Of a stretch of 6,360 bases of DNA, positions 1 through 5,085 are shown piece by piece. The DNA lies in contig SLST01000072.1 in the NCBI GenBank assembly GCA_007130265.1, positions 1-6,360 on the forward strand, given 5' to 3'. Numbering within the stretch: position 1 is the stretch's first letter; each line of letters starts with the position of its first letter. The stretch is from Spirochaetales bacterium. GTDB taxonomy: Bacteria; Spirochaetota; Spirochaetia; DSM-27196; SLST01. The notes beneath the pieces are model-generated. The model ran no database searches, was not told the DNA's origin, and was given only the letters and a program-made list of their open reading frames with translations. The position numbers and the translations under genes are program-made.

Positions 1-698
1 CCGATCTGCTCGCCGTGGCCGCCTACGGCCAGTTCCTGCCCGGACGCCTGCTCAAGATTCCCAGGCTGGCCTCCGTCAACCTCCATCCGTCACTGCTGCC
101 CCGGTATCGGGGGGCGGCCCCGGTGCCCTGGGCCATCCTGAACGGCGACACCGAGACCGGCGTGACCATCCAGCACGTAAGTCGCCGCATGGACGCCGGG
201 GACATGATCTTCCAGCACCGCGAGCCCATCCGGCCCGACGACACCTCGCCCGACCTGCTCGGCCGGCTGTCCCGCGAGGGGGCCCGGCTGATGGTCGAGG
301 CGGCGCTGCGGCTACGCGACGGCACCGCGCCCCGGACGCCCCAGGACGAGTCGCAGGTGGTGCTCGCCCCGGCGCTGACCCGCGAGGACGGCCGCCTGGA
401 CTGGACCCGTCCCGCCGTGGAACTGGAGCGGCGGGTGCGGGCCCTGATCCCCTGGCCGGGGACCCACGCCTTCGGTCCCGGTGGCGGGGAGGACCGGCTC
501 AAGATCCATGCCGCGCAGGTGGCCCCGGGCGAAGGCGAGCCGGGTACGATCCTCGAAGTTTCCGAGCCCGGCATCCTCGTTGCCTGCGGAGAGAAGGCCC
601 TCCGGCTGACCCAGGTCCAGCCCGCCGCCCGCCCCCGCATGCCCGCCGCCGCCTACGCCCGGGGGGCGCGGATCGAGGCGGGGATGAGGCTGGGGTAG
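1..698 (+). CDS. fmt: Methionyl-tRNA formyltransferase, C-terminal part (5' end outside window)
   Basis: Transfers a formyl group from 10-formyl-tetrahydrofolate to the amino group of methionine on initiator tRNA, in the cytoplasm, so that translation can start. The reading frame is open from base 3 and the gene runs in from the left; about 231 residues are present, against roughly 310-320 for the family, so some 80-90 N-terminal residues are missing. The catalytic-domain signature VNLHPSLLPRYRGAAP is intact and carries the Asn and His of the active site. MDAGDM follows and holds the catalytic Asp (family knowledge: Asn106, His108 and Asp144 in E. coli). The C-terminal tRNA-binding domain is recognisable from LTREDGRLDW, through RVRALIPWPGTHAF, to the end. 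The GTG at 15 is internal to the conserved domain and is not the start. No rsmB follows, although fmt often precedes it. The stop codon runs directly into repeat copy A. Confidence 0.95.
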   Translation, partial: DLLAVAAYGQFLPGRLLKIPRLASVNLHPSLLPRYRGAAPVPWAILNGDTETGVTIQHVSRRMDAGDMIFQHREPIRPDDTSPDLLGRLSREGARLMVEAALRLRDGTAPRTPQDESQVVLAPALTREDGRLDWTRPAVELERRVRALIPWPGTHAFGPGGGEDRLKIHAAQVAPGEGEPGTILEVSEPGILVACGEKALRLTQVQPAARPRMPAAAYARGARIEAGMRLG

Positions 699-707
699 GG
701 GGAGGGC

Positions 708-832
708 GGTGGTCAGTCCCCGCCCCTGAACCGCTGGGTTCTGCCGGATGAAGGGTGAGGCGGCTGGCGCGATCCGACTTTGCCAAGGCGCTACGTCGGA
801 CAAGTTGTGGGATGTGGGATATGCGATGTGGG
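708..832 (+). repeat. Gene-tail repeat, copy A (after fmt)
   Basis: Begins 9 bases after the fmt stop. It shares ggtggtcagt (708-717), ccgctgg and the 17-base block gccggatgaagggtgag (743-759) with the reverse complement of copy C at 4957-5058. It ends in a run of GATGTGGG-like units (804-832), similar to the GATGTGGG/GATGCGGG-like units inside copies B and C. The 11 bases ggagggcggtg at 701-711 also occur just after the oxidoreductase stop (5086-5076 on -). It is more diverged than B and C and has lost their gctgg/ccagc hairpin. Confidence 0.65.
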
Positions 833-847
833 CCGCCACCCCGTGGC

Positions 848-864
848 CCGGGCTTCTAGCCCGG
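848..864. repeat. Short perfect hairpin
   Basis: Stem ccgggc/gcccgg (848-853 with 859-864) around a 5-base loop. No T-run follows on either strand, so it is not a convincing terminator. It is one of the small palindromes that fill this gap. Confidence 0.5.
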
Positions 865-980
865 AGCCGAGCGAGGTGTGGTCCCTAGTGGTCCATGAAC
901 CGTGCTTTCGCCGACCATGGTCGATCCGGGATCCGGCCTCGCTCAGGCACGGGCTGGAAGCGCCGTGCCACGGCGGAACC

Positions 981-1003
981 GCAGAATGTCGAATGTCGAA
1001 GGA
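981..1003. repeat. GAATGTC short tandem repeat
   Basis: Heptamer repeat: gaatgtc occurs twice and is followed by gaaggaagg. The stretch starts with accgcagaatg, resembling ggaaaccgcagaacgacga at 4614-4632. Such stretches are typical of decayed, simple-sequence-like dispersed repeats. Confidence 0.5.
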
Positions 1004-1054
1004 AGGCATGGGACCGACCTGCCCGGGCGCTGAAGGCGCCGCCGCGTAACAGAG

Positions 1055-1073
1055 CCTGGGGTGTAACCCCAGG
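1055..1073. repeat. Perfect 8-bp hairpin
   Basis: cctggggt (1055-1062) pairs with accccagg (1066-1073) around a 3-base loop. It is preceded by a smaller ggcgc/gcgcc hairpin (1026-1040) and followed by a nested hairpin (1086-1119). No poly-T follows. Confidence 0.55.
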
Positions 1074-1085
1074 GCCGGTGCCCCC

Positions 1086-1119
1086 ACGCCATCCGCCCTG
1101 AAGGGGCGGCCGCAGGCGT
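1086..1119. repeat. Nested hairpin
   Basis: Inner stem ccgccc/gggcgg (1093-1098 with 1104-1109), with an outer stem acgcc/ggcgt (1086-1090 with 1115-1119). It is adjacent to the 1055-1073 hairpin, so the two could belong to one element. Confidence 0.45.
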
Positions 1120-1216
1120 GCGGACAGGCCCCGGATGAGACCGGCGGCGACATCCATCGCAACATGTTATTGCGGAATTGGTTGCTGCGCAGTACGGCGA
1201 ATGGAGTCTCAGAGCA

Positions 1217-1394
1217 GTAGGTCGGCCTTTCCTGCGTGCCGGGGCGAAGCGTCTTCGCGAAGCCTGGGCCGACCCCACGGGAACGGGCGGAAACGAGCCA
1301 GAAACCGCGAATCCCAGCCTGCCTCCGTCGTGTCCGGTGCTGCATGGTCCTCTCCGATGAGGCCGCGAGGGTCAGGCAGGAATGCCCGACCTAC
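1217..1394. repeat. Inverted repeat pair (1217-1235 and 1375-1394)
   Basis: The reverse complement of 1217-1235 is gcaggaaaggccgacctac; 1376-1394 reads gcaggaatgcccgacctac, a 17 of 19 match. Inside this span, ggtcggcc (1220-1227) also pairs with ggccgacc (1267-1274). The 140 bases between the arms encode nothing recognisable. This may be a small non-autonomous element, or two dispersed repeat copies in opposite orientation. Confidence 0.5.
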
Positions 1395-1453
1395 AGGCGG
1401 GCGAGCCCGCGCCTGTACTGCGCAGATGCGTCCTCGGACGGGCTCTGCCCCCA

Positions 1454-1490
1454 CGTCCAGACCTTGGACAGAACCGTCCAGACCTTGGAC
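1454..1490. repeat. Two direct copies of a 16-bp near-palindrome
   Basis: cgtccagaccttggac occurs at 1454-1469 and again, identical, at 1475-1490, a period of 21 bases. Each copy is itself an imperfect palindrome (gtcca...tggac). There are only two copies and the 5-base spacer is far too short for a CRISPR array. Confidence 0.7.
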
Positions 1491-1577
1491 GCCCCCGCCC
1501 GGGCTGCCGGAGGGGCTGGTAAGACCTGTCCCTGCCAATGCGCCAAAGGCCTGTCACTACCGCCGGGCGTTACGAGT

Positions 1578-1594
1578 CTCGAAGCTACTTCGAG
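1578..1594. repeat. Perfect 7-bp hairpin
   Basis: ctcgaag (1578-1584) pairs with cttcgag (1588-1594) around a 3-base loop. A second small hairpin, catct-tcgg-agatg, lies at 1621-1634. No function can be assigned. Confidence 0.5.
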
Positions 1595-1677
1595 GGGCTC
1601 GACACCGGCGTTCGGTATGGCATCTTCGGAGATGAGCGGCGGAGCCACCCACTCCCGCCTCGCAGCCTGAGGGAACC

Positions 1678-1707
1678 GCGAATGGACGCGAATGAACGCG
1701 AATTCGG
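1678..1707. repeat. Tandem 10-bp repeat, three units
   Basis: Units gcgaatggac, gcgaatgaac and gcgaattcgg lie head to tail (1678-1687, 1688-1697, 1698-1707). The period of 10 and the GCGAATG core are seen directly. The preceding ggaaccgcgaat resembles aaaccgcgaatc at 1303-1314, so the core is dispersed within this gap. Confidence 0.65.
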
Positions 1708-1714
1708 AGGGGAA

Positions 1715-1767
1715 GCCCGGCAGAGCCGGGCGGCAGCCCGTTTGGATTGCGGGAGTCTGACTCCCGC
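1715..1767. repeat. Two consecutive perfect hairpins
   Basis: First hairpin: gcccggc (1715-1721) with gccgggc (1725-1731), 3-base loop. Second: gcgggagt (1749-1756) with actcccgc (1760-1767), 3-base loop, followed by ttt on the + strand. The second resembles a weak intrinsic terminator, but the T-run is only three bases and no gene ends just upstream. Confidence 0.5.
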
Positions 1768-1889
1768 TTTCCCTCGTGCAGGCGGGGTGTCCCGCTGGCT
1801 CCCCGCTGTTTTGTGTGGGTGCCCCGCAGAGGCCTATCCTCCGATCAGGCCGCCTGAACGTGACCTTGGGGCCTTGGGGAGACAAGCGC

Positions 1890-1946
1890 ATGCACCCGAA
1901 CGAGCTGTTCCGGATGGCCCTGGGACTGGCGGAGCCCTGGCGCGTG
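1890..1946 (+). pseudogene. N-terminal remnant of an ISL3-like transposase
   Basis: The frame from ATG 1890 begins with residues resembling the start of ISL3-family transposases, notably LFRMALGLAEPWRV; that family commonly opens with an L(F/Y)xxxLGLxxPWxV pattern. A good ribosome binding site, ggggaga at 1876-1882, lies 7 bases upstream, as expected of a real gene start. Similarity ends at about residue 19. The frame then runs without family features to a stop at 2003, overlapping the next gene. No zinc-binding or DDE region follows, so only the first few percent of a roughly 400-residue transposase is left. The family call comes from memory of the pattern and rests on a very short stretch. 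Confidence 0.5.
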
Positions 1947-1993
1947 GCCGCGCCGCCTGAATGGAGATTTCTTGTCAAAATGGGAGCGTCAAC

Positions 1994-3568
1994 ATGCGAG
2001 TGATTCTGAGTGTGCTACTGGTGTCGGCCGCCGCCGGCGTGCTGTTTGCCGCCGACCCGGAGCCCGGCTGGCCGCAGGTCAACGGGCCGTTCGGCAACTT
2101 CAACCCGCGCCGTTACGGCCATGCGCTGGTCGATGACATGGCGCGGGCAAGGCCGGTGTGGACAAGCGAGTTCAACGGCCTAGGCTATGGAAAGACCTCG
2201 GTCTCGGGATTCGTGGTGAGCCGGGCCACCTGGCCGGGGCATCCCGGCTCGGCCAACGGCATTATTGCCGCGGAAGGCATGATTTTCGCCTCCTCGTTCC
2301 GGCCCGCCGGCGACGTGTGGGCGGAATCCTGGGCCAGGGACGACATGTTCGGCCGCTTCACGCCCGACCAGCAGGCTCATCTTCGCCGGTCACTGTCCAT
2401 TGACGCCGACGACCTTGTGGTGGCCATTGACGCGGCCACCGGCAGAACTGTTTGGAAGGCCATCGAGGCTGGTAAGGGCCTCTTCCGCGGCATGGGCAAA
2501 CGCAACGGCTGGGGCGTTACGCCCGCCTACCACGGCGGCAGGGTTTTCAGCATGGGGACGACCGGCCGGCTCTATTGCTACAGCGCCAAAGACGGCGAGA
2601 AACTGTGGGAAGGCGACATCGGCGAGGCCCACCAGGAATGGGAAGCAGAGAAAGAGGCACATCTGGAAAGGAGGTCGCTTACTTCCGGCAACCAGTGGGT
2701 TTCGCTGATTGTGGCCGACGGCGTGCCGGTCGTGCCGCTGTATGACGGCCATGACATGTCGCTTCGGGGGCTGGACGTCCAGACCGGCGAGACCCTCTGG
2801 GAAGTGCCCGCCGCCACGGCGCGCACGGCCACCCCGGCGCTCTGGCGGCACCGGGGCCGTGAATACGTTCTGACCGCCACGCACGGAGGCGGCAACTTTC
2901 GCCAAGGCAGGCTGCGCTTGATTGACCCAAAGGACGGCAAGGTGCTGTGGACGGTGGAGGGCCTTGGCAACACGCACGTTTCTCTGGCACCGTCTGATCA
3001 GCATGTGCTGGTCAACGTCGGGTCGGAGGGCGAGGGGCACGGCCGCGCGCCGTGGATGCTTCTGGGGGCCTATCGCCTGTCGCCGGAGAAGGCCGAACAC
3101 GCCTGGACCATGCCCGATGAATGCGACTTCAGGCACGAGGCCCGATTCGAGGCAAGCGACTGGCGCAAATATCTGATACGCGACGGCAGGGTCTATTATT
3201 ACAGCCGGTGCCGCGATGACGAAAACCGGGTCGTGGAGGTCTTCTCCATTTTGGATGAGAGCACCGGCGAAGTGCTGTACCGTCAGCGCGGGCGAGGCGA
3301 GGCGGACGTGCCGTCGCACGGCCAGCAGTATCTGGTTGAGGACCGCCTGCTCCAAGTGCCCGACGCCTCGCATGGAGGCCGGCTGACGCTCAGGCTCTGG
3401 ACGGCCGACCCGACGGACTTTCGGCCGCTATCGCCCGCCTGGAACCCGCCGCACACCGGCACGACGGCTTACAACGTGTTCATGGAGATCCCCTATGTGG
3501 ACGGGCGCATCTTCATGCGTGCCCAGGACGGCACGGTCCGCTGCTACGACCTGAGGAAACAGGATTGA
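1994..3568 (+). CDS. Exported PQQ-like beta-propeller repeat protein
   Basis: A 524-residue protein with a Sec-type signal peptide: MR, a hydrophobic stretch to about residue 18, then FAAD with cleavage near residue 20. There is no lipobox Cys, so it is probably soluble outside the cytoplasm. PQQ/BamB-type blade motifs recur: AIDAATGRTVW (144-154), CYSAKDGEKLW (195-205), GLDVQTGETLW (259-269), LIDPKDGKVLW (309-319), a weaker ILDESTGEVLY (419-429) and DGTVRCYDL near the end. This pattern gives a propeller of about seven or eight blades. The family includes BamB-like scaffolds and quinoprotein dehydrogenases; I see no convincing dehydrogenase calcium/PQQ site, so the substrate and activity are unknown. 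ATG 1994 is chosen because gggag (1982-1986) lies 7 bases upstream and it starts the signal peptide directly. An in-frame ATG at 1961 would add 11 polar residues. No operon partner is visible. Confidence 0.88.
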   Translation: MRVILSVLLVSAAAGVLFAADPEPGWPQVNGPFGNFNPRRYGHALVDDMARARPVWTSEFNGLGYGKTSVSGFVVSRATWPGHPGSANGIIAAEGMIFASSFRPAGDVWAESWARDDMFGRFTPDQQAHLRRSLSIDADDLVVAIDAATGRTVWKAIEAGKGLFRGMGKRNGWGVTPAYHGGRVFSMGTTGRLYCYSAKDGEKLWEGDIGEAHQEWEAEKEAHLERRSLTSGNQWVSLIVADGVPVVPLYDGHDMSLRGLDVQTGETLWEVPAATARTATPALWRHRGREYVLTATHGGGNFRQGRLRLIDPKDGKVLWTVEGLGNTHVSLAPSDQHVLVNVGSEGEGHGRAPWMLLGAYRLSPEKAEHAWTMPDECDFRHEARFEASDWRKYLIRDGRVYYYSRCRDDENRVVEVFSILDESTGEVLYRQRGRGEADVPSHGQQYLVEDRLLQVPDASHGGRLTLRLWTADPTDFRPLSPAWNPPHTGTTAYNVFMEIPYVDGRIFMRAQDGTVRCYDLRKQD

Positions 3569-3613
3569 TGACTGGGCGAAAGGGTCAGCCTAAGAATCTT
3601 GAATTTCGCATCC

Positions 3614-3645
3614 GAGGGGGTGGGGTCGGGAGGGGGTGGGGTCGG
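3614..3645 (+). repeat. Tandem 16-bp G-rich repeat, putative G-quadruplex
   Basis: gagggggtggggtcgg occurs twice head to tail (3614-3629 and 3630-3645). The + strand carries five G-runs (3616-3620, 3622-3625, 3628-3630, 3632-3636, 3638-3641) joined by loops of one or two bases, a very good match to the G-quadruplex pattern. It starts 45 bases after the beta-propeller stop, on the mRNA-sense strand, so it could fold in that transcript's 3' tail. Confidence 0.65.
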
Positions 3646-3879
3646 TCCTATAATCAAAGTGTGGGAGCGGGGGCTGCCCTCGCCAAGTCTGGGGAAGGGA
3701 GGCGACCTGAAAGCGCCGATGAAAACCGGAGGAACCTAGAGGGTGAAAGAGCCTTGCCATGCAGGCGTAGCGAGCCGCATGGACCCCGAGCCGTGCCTCG
3801 ACGACCCGCGAGGGCGTGGGGAAGCGTCGGCAGGGGAAGCGCGGGCGTTGGTTTGAGCTCCGAGAACGCCCTGCCCCTT

Positions 3880-3906
3880 TCGATCATTGTGCGTGTTTCG
3901 TAGTTC
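3880..3906 (-). repeat. Left arm of inverted repeat flanking the toxin-antitoxin operon
   Basis: Read on the - strand, this 27-base stretch matches 4582-4608 on + at 23 of 27 positions; the shared core is acgaaacacgc. The two copies face each other and enclose the antitoxin gene, toxin gene and promoter. Confidence 0.55.
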
Positions 3907-3910
3907 AACC

Positions 3911-3934
3911 GCATGGCTCACACCATCGCCATGC
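3911..3934. terminator. Small hairpin after the antitoxin gene (weak terminator candidate)
   Basis: gcatggc (3911-3917) pairs perfectly with gccatgc (3928-3934) around a 10-base loop. It lies 52 bases beyond the antitoxin stop on the - strand. No T-run follows in that direction, so an intrinsic terminator is doubtful. Confidence 0.25.
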
Positions 3935-3986
3935 GAAGCGGGCTGGGTGGGCGCGGTGCCGCGGCCTCGTCCTGCGCCCGACCGGC

Positions 3987-4205
3987 CTACGACACCCAGT
4001 TCAAGCCCAGATTCCGGCGATGTTCGACGCAGTCCCTCAGGTACAGGTTGATCAGGCTCTGGTAGGGAAGCCCGGTCTCCTCGGCCAGGGACTTGAAGTA
4101 CGCGATGACATCCGTGCCCAGCCTGATCGTGACCTGCTTGCGCAGGCGCGACGCATAGGGATTGGGCCTCCGCCTCATCTTGGACAGATCGTATTCCTTC
4201 TTCAT
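3987..4205 (-). CDS. BrnA/CopG-like antitoxin of a type II toxin-antitoxin system
   Basis: A 72-residue ribbon-helix-helix protein expected to bind and neutralise the BrnT-type toxin and to repress the shared promoter. The N-terminus MKKEYDLSKMRRRPNPYASR is basic. A beta strand, KQVTIRL (residues 23-29), is followed by helix A (TDVIAYFKSLAEET, 31-44) and, after GLPYQS, helix B (LINLYLRDCVEHR, 51-63). This is the arrangement of the CopG-like antitoxins that pair with BrnT toxins. ATG 4205 is preferred: it lies 5 bases after the toxin stop, and ggtga overlapping that stop can serve as its ribosome binding site, suggesting translational coupling. The open frame extends upstream to 4301, but only as out-of-frame toxin sequence. 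Toxin-first, antitoxin-second is the known order for brnTA. It could equally be annotated simply as a CopG-family antitoxin. Confidence 0.85.
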   Translation of the reverse strand: MKKEYDLSKMRRRPNPYASRLRKQVTIRLGTDVIAYFKSLAEETGLPYQSLINLYLRDCVEHRRNLGLNWVS

Positions 4206-4210
4206 ACAGC

Positions 4211-4495
4211 TCACCATGGGTACTCGCGTTGCTCGTTGGTCGTCGCCTTCCGGGCGGAGATGATGCGGATCACGTCGCCGTTCTCCCGGAGGCAGTGACA
4301 CACCATCAGAACCCGCAGTTTCGCGCTGACACCGAGCAGGAGGAAGCGATCCTCCGCCCCCGCGTACTCGTCGTCATAGAACTCGATCGCCTGCGGATCG
4401 TAGAACACGGAGCGTGCCTCCTCAAAGGTGACGCCGTGCCTGCGCTGGTTCTCGCGGTTCTTTCGCTCGTCCCACTCGAACCTCAGCTCGGTCAT
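4211..4495 (-). CDS. brnT: BrnT-type ribonuclease toxin
   Basis: A 94-residue toxin of the BrnT family (DUF497), RelE-like endoribonucleases that halt growth by cutting RNA until bound by the antitoxin; that activity is family knowledge. Seen here: the N-terminal signature FEWDERKNRENQRRHGVTFE (residues 6-25) with the conserved Trp-Asp, Lys, Asn and His-Gly-Val, then EEARSVFYDP, AEDRFLLLG (47-55) and the C-terminal IRIISARKATTNEQREY (76-92). Length is typical and no key segment is missing, so it looks intact. The start at ATG 4495 begins the domain directly. The frame is open to 4687, but that extension is low-complexity repeat DNA without family similarity. No ribosome binding site precedes ATG 4495, consistent with the leaderless promoter listed separately. 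The antitoxin gene follows after 5 bases. Confidence 0.9.
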   Translation of the reverse strand: MTELRFEWDERKNRENQRRHGVTFEEARSVFYDPQAIEFYDDEYAGAEDRFLLLGVSAKLRVLMVCHCLRENGDVIRIISARKATTNEQREYPW

Positions 4496-4498
4496 AAC

Positions 4499-4507
4499 TA
4501 CAATGTA
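4499..4507. promoter_or_regulatory. Candidate antitoxin operator
   Basis: tacaatgta is a 9-base palindrome (TACA-N-TGTA) lying across the -10 box. Ribbon-helix-helix antitoxins repress their own operons by binding short palindromes at the promoter, so this is a plausible site. It is short and could be chance. Confidence 0.35.
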
Positions 4508-4530
4508 AGGAGCCAGCGCGGGGCCGTCAA
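4502..4530 (-). promoter_or_regulatory. Promoter of the toxin-antitoxin operon, probably leaderless
   Basis: On the - strand, a -35 box TTGACG (4530-4525) and a -10 box TACATT (4507-4502) are separated by exactly 17 bases. Only 6 bases lie between the -10 box and the toxin ATG at 4495, so transcription would start at or next to the A of the start codon, which fits the missing ribosome binding site. Confidence 0.6.
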
Positions 4531-4581
4531 GGGTGATGCCCCGAACGCCGACCGTACCGGGCCGGGTCGGGCCGGAGAATG

Positions 4582-4608
4582 GAACGACGAAACACGCGAA
4601 ATGAGCGA
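4582..4608 (+). repeat. Right arm of inverted repeat flanking the toxin-antitoxin operon
   Basis: Matches the reverse complement of 3880-3906 at 23 of 27 positions. It lies 52 bases upstream of the -35 box and just before repeat copy B. The following gattcgcggaaaccgcagaa continues into the same type of dispersed repeat seen at 978-1003. Confidence 0.55.
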
Positions 4609-4636
4609 TTCGCGGAAACCGCAGAACGACGATTGA

Positions 4637-4746
4637 CGAGGTACTGGCATGCATCCCGAATCCCGCATCCCACACCGCACAACCCACATCACGCGAGCCG
4701 TCTCATCCGTCATCCGGCTGGCCCAACGTACCAGCGGCCGTCACTG
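4637..4746 (-). repeat. Gene-tail repeat, copy B
   Basis: Direct repeat of copy C. Shared blocks include cgaggtactggcatgcatcc at the left end, catccggctggccca in the middle and ccagcggccgtcactg at the right end. The interior has CATCCCGCATCCCACA-like units and a few more bases than copy C. The stem gctgg (4717-4721) with ccagc (4731-4735) is kept. It has the orientation of copy C relative to the oxidoreductase gene but lies farther from the gene end. Confidence 0.8.
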
Positions 4747-4829
4747 CTCTGAGACACACTCACCCGATTTCGCGGATAAGCCGTTGGTCCGCACAAGTAT
4801 ATGATCGAACGGGCGAGGCCCCAGTAGTC

Positions 4830-4958
4830 CGCTGTTCCCGCCCTGCGGGACGGACCGCGCGTGGAACGAGCCTGCCTGGGCGGAAGAGAAGCCATGGTCG
4901 GACCTTCCTCTTGCCAGGCGCGGCTCATGCGGCCTCGTCCCGCCCCGCGGGAACAGCG
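4830..4958. repeat. Inverted repeat (4830-4852 and 4936-4958) between copies B and C
   Basis: Both arms read cgctgttcccgc, four variable bases, cgggacg in opposite orientations, matching at 20 of 23 positions. Each arm can also fold on itself (cccgc/gcggg). The right arm abuts the left end of copy C. The roughly 80 bases enclosed show only an imperfect gcctgg/ccaggc pairing. Confidence 0.55.
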
Positions 4959-5058
4959 AGGTACTGGCATGCATCCCGCATCGCGGATCTCGCATCACGC
5001 CCGCCGTCTCACCCTTCATCCGGCTGGCCCACCGTGCCAGCGGCCGTCACTGACCACC
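4957..5058 (-). repeat. Gene-tail repeat, copy C (after the oxidoreductase gene)
   Basis: Runs from cgaggtactggcatgcatcc to cggccgtcactgaccacc and ends 27 bases beyond the oxidoreductase stop. It is a direct repeat of copy B and an inverted, more distant relative of copy A. It contains a perfect hairpin gctggc/gccagc (5023-5028 with 5036-5041). In copy B one base pair of this stem becomes a G-T pair, so the fold may be under selection. No T-run follows. Confidence 0.8.
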
Positions 5059-5085
5059 GCTCACCGATCCGTCCTCACCGCCCTC

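Larger units (their letters stand above)
699..1889. other. Long non-coding stretch made of short repeats and hairpins
   Basis: About 1.2 kb between fmt and the transposase fragment. Open frames exist on both strands, but they are Arg/Pro/Ser-rich, overlap one another and show no recognisable domain, so I call no gene. The stretch is a dense series of perfect 6-8 bp hairpins, short tandem repeats and dispersed repeats, listed separately. It looks like successive insertion and decay of small non-autonomous elements. No promoter for a downstream gene stands out. Confidence 0.7.
3569..3986. other. Non-coding gap with G-rich and inverted repeats
   Basis: 418 bases between the convergently oriented beta-propeller gene and antitoxin gene. 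It holds a tandem G-rich block (3614-3645), the left arm of the repeat flanking the toxin-antitoxin operon (3880-3906) and a small hairpin (3911-3934). I see no convincing gene, nor a terminator with a T-run. The stretch 3660-3870 shows only a small ccatgc/gcatgg inverted pair (3757-3762 with 3777-3782). Confidence 0.6.

Noticed and set aside
1454..1490. Possible CRISPR array
   Set aside because: Only two 16-bp units with a 5-base spacer and no cas genes nearby.
1749..1770. Intrinsic terminator
   Set aside because: Good stem but only three T's and no gene ending upstream; kept as a hairpin.
1135..1978. Several 100-195 residue open frames on both strands in the repeat-rich gap
   Set aside because: They overlap one another, are Arg/Pro/Ser-rich and run through tandem repeats and hairpins; no ribosome binding site or domain supports them.
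2390..3373. 327-residue open frame on - opposite the beta-propeller gene
   Set aside because: Antisense to a well-supported gene and without any recognisable motif.
3649..3654. Perfect TATAAT on +
   Set aside because: No -35 box at a suitable distance and no gene downstream on +; noted only with the G-rich block.
3565..3903. 112-residue open frame whose ATG overlaps the beta-propeller stop
   Set aside because: The ATGA overlap looked like coupling, but the product is low-complexity, is built from the G-rich tandem repeat and ends inside the flanking inverted repeat.
4496..4687. N-terminal extension of the toxin frame
   Set aside because: It crosses the promoter and the flanking repeat and lacks family similarity; ATG 4495 starts the domain.
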